The translations under genes were made by a program, and so were the position numbers. From assembly GCA_910585785.1 (NCBI GenBank), contig CAJUEV010000016.1, positions 1-28,552 on the forward strand: a stretch of 28,552 nt of DNA, given 5' to 3'. A model generated the notes under the pieces. That model did not search any database, was not told the origin of the DNA, and saw only the letters and a list, made by a program, of their open reading frames with translations. Position 1 is the first letter of the stretch. Each line of letters opens with the position of its first letter. Origin of the DNA: an uncultured Christensenella sp. Its GTDB lineage: Bacteria > Bacillota > Clostridia > Christensenellales > Borkfalkiaceae. Positions 24,798 to 28,552 of this stretch are shown here, one piece after another.

Positions 24798-25664
24798 ATG
24801 ACAGATTTAATTAAGTTTATAAGAAGTAGTGCAACTATGAGTCAACAGGAATTTGCCGATGGACTTCGAATGGCTTTTGCTACCATCAATCGGTGGGAAA
24901 ACGGTAAGACTACGCCGCCACCGGCAGCGCAAAAAGCACTCTATGAATTTTGCATTCATCATAATATAGATTTAACCGATTATATCATTGGAATATTAAC
25001 GCAAGAAAAACTAAAATTAGAAGAATCAAATCCTGATGTAAAAGTTTTATTTCATGGATCTAAATCGGGTATAGAAGGCGATATTATGCCGATAAGCAGA
25101 TCTCAATGTGATTTTGGGAAGGGCTTCTATATGGGAACAGAAGTTGTGCAGCCGCTTACGCTAATCTGCAACTATAAAACTCCAATTTTATATTTTGTTG
25201 CAATCAATAAAGGCGATCTCAACATTTTAGAACTACCTACGGATATATCGTGGGCGTTTGTCGTGGCATATAATCGTGGGCGACTTGAACGAGTCAAAGA
25301 AAAGAACTTTTACAGACAGTATGCAGAGCTTCTTCAAGGTCGAGATTTAATCATCGGAGATATTGCGGATGACAGAATGTTTTATGTCTTGGATAATTTC
25401 TTTGAAGGAAACATTACTGACAAAGGTTTGGTTGAATGCCTATCTACATTACAACTTGGCAAGCAGTATGTAGCTGTATCACAAAATGCCTGTCAAAATG
25501 TTAAAATTCTTAAGGAATATGCGCTATCAGAACTTGAATTGATGGCGTTAAAAGATATCAGTGAGAAGAAACGACAAACAGGAATCGAACGTGCAAATGA
25601 GATATGCAAGCAGCACCGCAGGGATGGCAAATTTTTCGATGAATTGTTGGAGGATTGCGAATGA
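24798..25664 (+). CDS. XRE-type HTH fused to a DUF3990 (ADP-ribosyltransferase-clan) domain
   Basis: The 288-residue protein starts at ATG 24798 with GAGG six bases upstream. Residues 4-60 form an XRE-family HTH (MSQQEFADGLRMAFATINRWENG). From about residue 80 to 240 a DUF3990-type domain follows: VLFHGSKSGIEG (His86), DFGKGFYMGT (Tyr111), and then GDIADDRMF and KQYVAVSQNA. DUF3990 belongs to the ADP-ribosyltransferase clan, so toxin activity is expected but no target is known. The last ~45 residues are a charged tail. It overlaps the next gene by four bases. A self-repressed toxin-type gene is the simplest reading; HTH-DUF3990 fusions do occur in clostridia. Confidence 0.8.
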   Translation: MTDLIKFIRSSATMSQQEFADGLRMAFATINRWENGKTTPPPAAQKALYEFCIHHNIDLTDYIIGILTQEKLKLEESNPDVKVLFHGSKSGIEGDIMPISRSQCDFGKGFYMGTEVVQPLTLICNYKTPILYFVAINKGDLNILELPTDISWAFVVAYNRGRLERVKEKNFYRQYAELLQGRDLIIGDIADDRMFYVLDNFFEGNITDKGLVECLSTLQLGKQYVAVSQNACQNVKILKEYALSELELMALKDISEKKRQTGIERANEICKQHRRDGKFFDELLEDCE

Positions 25665-26458
25665 ACGCAATAGCACATAAATTATGTTCCATACAAGGCA
25701 GGTTATTTGAGCTTTCTGCGCGAAGAGGGTTTGAAAGCAATGAATTTGTAAAAGCATATATGAATTCTGATGTTGCTGCAAAGTTCAACTCCGCCTATGA
25801 CCGTTCGCAATGGATGGGGGAAGAGTATCTATTGGATGAATTGTCCCAGACATATCAGCTAATTGAAGGAAAGACGTACTCTACTGATGTGATGTTTTGG
25901 ATGGGGTATGCGTATGCCTATTGGTCGATTGTTTATGGGGATTCGTGCAAAAATATAATCAAAATGGCAGACCCGAAGATTATGACTGAAAATTATGCCG
26001 GACTTCACACCGTAAGCATAGACATAGCAATACAGGATCTGAAAGCACAATATTGGTCGCATGGGGATAATGGTGCAAAGCTGAGAGATGAGGTAGCTAA
26101 AAAGGTCATAAAGGATGCATTGAATTCAAGAGGAGATATTACAGATTATCAGCGATTTTTGAATGATGTTGGAATTGAAATTCTGGATTTTTTGAGAAAT
26201 GAGGCAAGCCGTAGAGAATACGCAAAACAACTTCATCAATATCAACAATATATTGGGCGAAGAATGTACGTTACTTATATAGACTATATATTAGATTTAA
26301 TTAATAAAGCGGATATTTCCCCAAAAGATAAAGCTGAGTACTCGTATGTAGTCAAAGATATGACAAGGAGCGTTATAAATAGAGGCTTTTCAAAAACGCA
26401 ATTTATATTTTTGGATGCGCTGGAGTCAAGATTAAAAAAGAATAAAGATTGTTCTTAG
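25661..26458 (+). CDS. Partner of the HTH-ART protein with a C-terminal extension, function unknown
   Basis: The 265-residue protein starts at ATG 25661 with GGAGG seven bases upstream; its ATG overlaps the previous stop. Residues 1-135 resemble small proteins (about 130-140 residues) commonly found beside DUF3990 genes: IQGRLFELSARRGFES, SQWMGEEYLLDEL, VMFWMGYAYAYW, HTVSIDIAIQDL. These are likely antitoxins or toxin partners by position; I know no demonstrated function. Residues ~136-265 are an extra charged, helical region that I do not recognise and that smaller members lack. No membrane segment. Ten bases separate it from the RT gene, so this extension might link the pair to the RT, which is speculation. 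Confidence 0.7.
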   Translation: MNAIAHKLCSIQGRLFELSARRGFESNEFVKAYMNSDVAAKFNSAYDRSQWMGEEYLLDELSQTYQLIEGKTYSTDVMFWMGYAYAYWSIVYGDSCKNIIKMADPKIMTENYAGLHTVSIDIAIQDLKAQYWSHGDNGAKLRDEVAKKVIKDALNSRGDITDYQRFLNDVGIEILDFLRNEASRREYAKQLHQYQQYIGRRMYVTYIDYILDLINKADISPKDKAEYSYVVKDMTRSVINRGFSKTQFIFLDALESRLKKNKDCS

Positions 26459-26468
26459 GAAAAATCAT

Positions 26469-28514
26469 ATGGGTAAACAATTTGAAGAATTTGTCGCAAT
26501 GACAAACTTTGAGATTGCATTTAATAGAATTAAATATTCAACTAGATCTCGATATAAGAATTTTTATAAAAGAGATTTGGAAAGTTTTTCATTGTTTCTT
26601 ACACAAAATATTGATCAAACAATTAATGATATAAAAGAACAGAAATATGCGCCAACTAAAATAGAGAGGTACTATATTCCGAAAAAGAATAATTTAGCAA
26701 GACCAATTTCTTTATTGTATTTTATTGATTTATTAGTATATCAGGCGTTGTGTAATGTCATTGAAAAGTATTCTACAGAAAGAAGAAGTGTTTTTATAAA
26801 TAATTTTTCTTTTGCTAATACACCAAATAAAGATGATAGTGACCGTTTCCAATTTCAAAATTGGAGATATCAGTGGAAAAAATTTAATAAAAAAATTATC
26901 AACAGTTTTAAAGAAGGCTTTAACTATGTTGCGGAATACGATGTAGCATCTTTTTATGATACGATTGATCATACAATTCTTATTGAGATTTTAAATAAAA
27001 TAGGTATTGAAAAAGACATTCTTATAATACTAGAAAAATGTTTAAAGTCTTGGGTTAAAGTTACTAATTTCGAAATTGAATTTGAAAAGCACTGTGGTAT
27101 CCCACAAGGACCAGATTGTTCGGGTATACTGGCTGAAGTATATTTATCTTATTTGGATGAGAAATTTTTATCATATAATAAATTTCATTATTTTAGATAT
27201 GTAGATGATATCAGAATAATGGCGGTTTCCGAATTTGAATGTCAAAAAGCAATTTCCCTATTAGATTTATTTTGTAAAGATATTTCATTAATTGCTCAGT
27301 CAAGTAAAATTTCGATAATAAAAATCCGTAATAGCAAAGAGCTGTATAATTATGTTGATTCTTCGGGTATTAAATTTTCTAATGTAAATATAGAATATAG
27401 GTCTAGTTATAGTTTGAAGCAATCTACACATAACAAGTTGAAGAAGAAATTATTTGAAACTTTTGATAAAAACAATGAAAGGTATCTTAATAAAACTATA
27501 CTTAAATTTGTTTTTTACAAATTAAATGGTGATGACGAAATAAGAGATATAATATTGAATCATTGGGATGAATTATATTTAAATTTTGAAGGAGTCGTTC
27601 ATTATTTAAATAAGTATTACAGTGAAGATGAAAAAGTTTTAAATAAGATTTTTTCAGTTCTTGAAAATGATGATATTTTATATCAGTATAATAAAGCCGT
27701 TATTTTTTCTGAATTTGCAAGTTTAAAGTATAATCCCAAAATATATGAAATATTAAAGAATAGTTCAGCGGATAGATTTTGGATAATAAAATATTACGCC
27801 ATGGATTGGCTTTTTAGAAATGGAAAGGTGAATCTTATAAGGCATTTGTTTGACAATTGCAGTACAAACTATTTTATTGAGCGCAAAAAGTTTGTATATG
27901 AATTTGCGGCCACAAGTGATAATGATGAAAGGGAGCAATTGGTTTGGTCTAATTATGGTAAGGATGTGATGTTATCTTTACAAGCACTACATCTGCAAAT
28001 TATAAGCAATCATAATTTTACTAGCGACAATTGTTCAGATTACATATTAAATATTTTTCAGCTTGATAAATCGGATTTCATCATGAACTATATGAAAAAT
28101 AAATATAAGATAAACAAAAAAGATTGCAAAGGATTTGTATGCTCAATGAAAAAGGATAGAGATAAGTATTGGGAGGCAATAAGAGCATTAAATGATTTTG
28201 ATCGAAATATAAATTATTTTCCAGATAATGCATTAATGAACTTAGATTTATTTCATAATATTATTTTAGATATGTTATTGCCTGATATGGATTCTGATTT
28301 TGGGGTTAAGATAGAACATATTAGAGAAAAATTCCCTTGTACATATTTTATTTTCAGTAAGATACATGATGCAAGGAATCAGGAGACAACAGCGCACTAC
28401 AAAGATAGTAAAGGCAATGTTAGAATACCTATTACGAAAGAACGATTGATTAACTTAATAGATAATAATAGGTTAAGAGATGCATATACCGAATTGTTTT
28501 TGTCATTTAATTAA
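26469..28514 (+). CDS. AbiA-like reverse transcriptase with helical repeats and C-terminal HEPN motif
   Basis: The 681-residue protein has a complete RT core: ARPISLLYFIDLLVYQAL (78-95), motif A YDVASFYDTID with Asp158, motif B GIPQGPDCSGILAEVYL (210-226), and motif C YVDD (244-247) in RYVDDIRI. After residue ~320 come many short helices like HEAT/alpha-repeats. At the end, RNQETTAH places Arg636 and His643 in the R(x6)H arrangement of HEPN RNases. RT plus helical repeats plus HEPN is the layout known for phage-abortive AbiA. It lacks intron maturase features and a visible retron msr/msd nearby. It is markedly AT-rich. AGGAAA lies before the ATG. Ends 38 bases before the window end. Confidence 0.85.
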   Translation: MGKQFEEFVAMTNFEIAFNRIKYSTRSRYKNFYKRDLESFSLFLTQNIDQTINDIKEQKYAPTKIERYYIPKKNNLARPISLLYFIDLLVYQALCNVIEKYSTERRSVFINNFSFANTPNKDDSDRFQFQNWRYQWKKFNKKIINSFKEGFNYVAEYDVASFYDTIDHTILIEILNKIGIEKDILIILEKCLKSWVKVTNFEIEFEKHCGIPQGPDCSGILAEVYLSYLDEKFLSYNKFHYFRYVDDIRIMAVSEFECQKAISLLDLFCKDISLIAQSSKISIIKIRNSKELYNYVDSSGIKFSNVNIEYRSSYSLKQSTHNKLKKKLFETFDKNNERYLNKTILKFVFYKLNGDDEIRDIILNHWDELYLNFEGVVHYLNKYYSEDEKVLNKIFSVLENDDILYQYNKAVIFSEFASLKYNPKIYEILKNSSADRFWIIKYYAMDWLFRNGKVNLIRHLFDNCSTNYFIERKKFVYEFAATSDNDEREQLVWSNYGKDVMLSLQALHLQIISNHNFTSDNCSDYILNIFQLDKSDFIMNYMKNKYKINKKDCKGFVCSMKKDRDKYWEAIRALNDFDRNINYFPDNALMNLDLFHNIILDMLLPDMDSDFGVKIEHIREKFPCTYFIFSKIHDARNQETTAHYKDSKGNVRIPITKERLINLIDNNRLRDAYTELFLSFN

Positions 28515-28552
28515 AAAATTGTCGCCCCTCATAGTAACACAGTCGTACAGGC

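Noticed and set aside
26469..28514. Retron or group II intron reading of the RT
   Set aside because: No maturase/HNH domain, no intron domain V/VI-like structure and no msr/msd-like RNA upstream (only 10 bases from the previous gene). The helical-repeat and HEPN-like tail fit AbiA better.

Overview
The window looks like a chromosome segment from an uncultured, low-to-moderate GC Bacillota of the Clostridia type. Evidence is the gene order yqfC-yqfD-phoH-pgpH-ybeY-era-yqzL-recO, a clostridial-type isoleucyl-tRNA synthetase, a SigB/SigF-type partner-switching operon and pyruvate phosphate dikinase. No rRNA, tRNA or CRISPR array was seen.

Positions 1-22700 are mostly host core genome with GC-rich codon use. 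In order on the + strand there is the 3' part of ileS; a feoA-feoB-pseudouridine synthase block; a tight four-gene operon (STAS antagonist, degenerate HATPase-like protein, sigma factor, second HATPase-like protein) behind a consensus promoter; then a large membrane protein on the - strand. Next come a stand-alone PucR-type HTH protein and a CtpA-like S41 protease. A - strand minD-minE pair faces away from the yqfC..recO cluster. The MinD-like protein has Val where the P-loop Lys should be, and the MinE-like protein lacks the usual N-terminus. After recO there is a DUF3592-like membrane protein, then an AT-rich insert with one unknown - strand gene flanked by hairpins and a gene remnant, then ppdK.

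From about 22700 to the end the base composition becomes AT-rich and the content is accessory. A large serine recombinase is followed, behind a consensus promoter with an embedded inverted repeat, by a compact three-gene operon. These genes are: an XRE-type HTH fused to a DUF3990 (ADP-ribosyltransferase-clan) domain; a helical protein whose N-terminal half resembles the small proteins usually found beside DUF3990 genes but which has an extra C-terminal half; and a 681-residue reverse transcriptase with helical repeats and a C-terminal HEPN-like RNxxxxxH motif, resembling abortive-infection AbiA. The overlaps and spacing suggest one transcript. I infer a recombinase-delivered defence or toxin-antitoxin cassette that joins an ART-type toxin module to an RT-HEPN effector; this is the most interesting part of the window.

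Functions are from motif and family recognition by eye; no database search was run.
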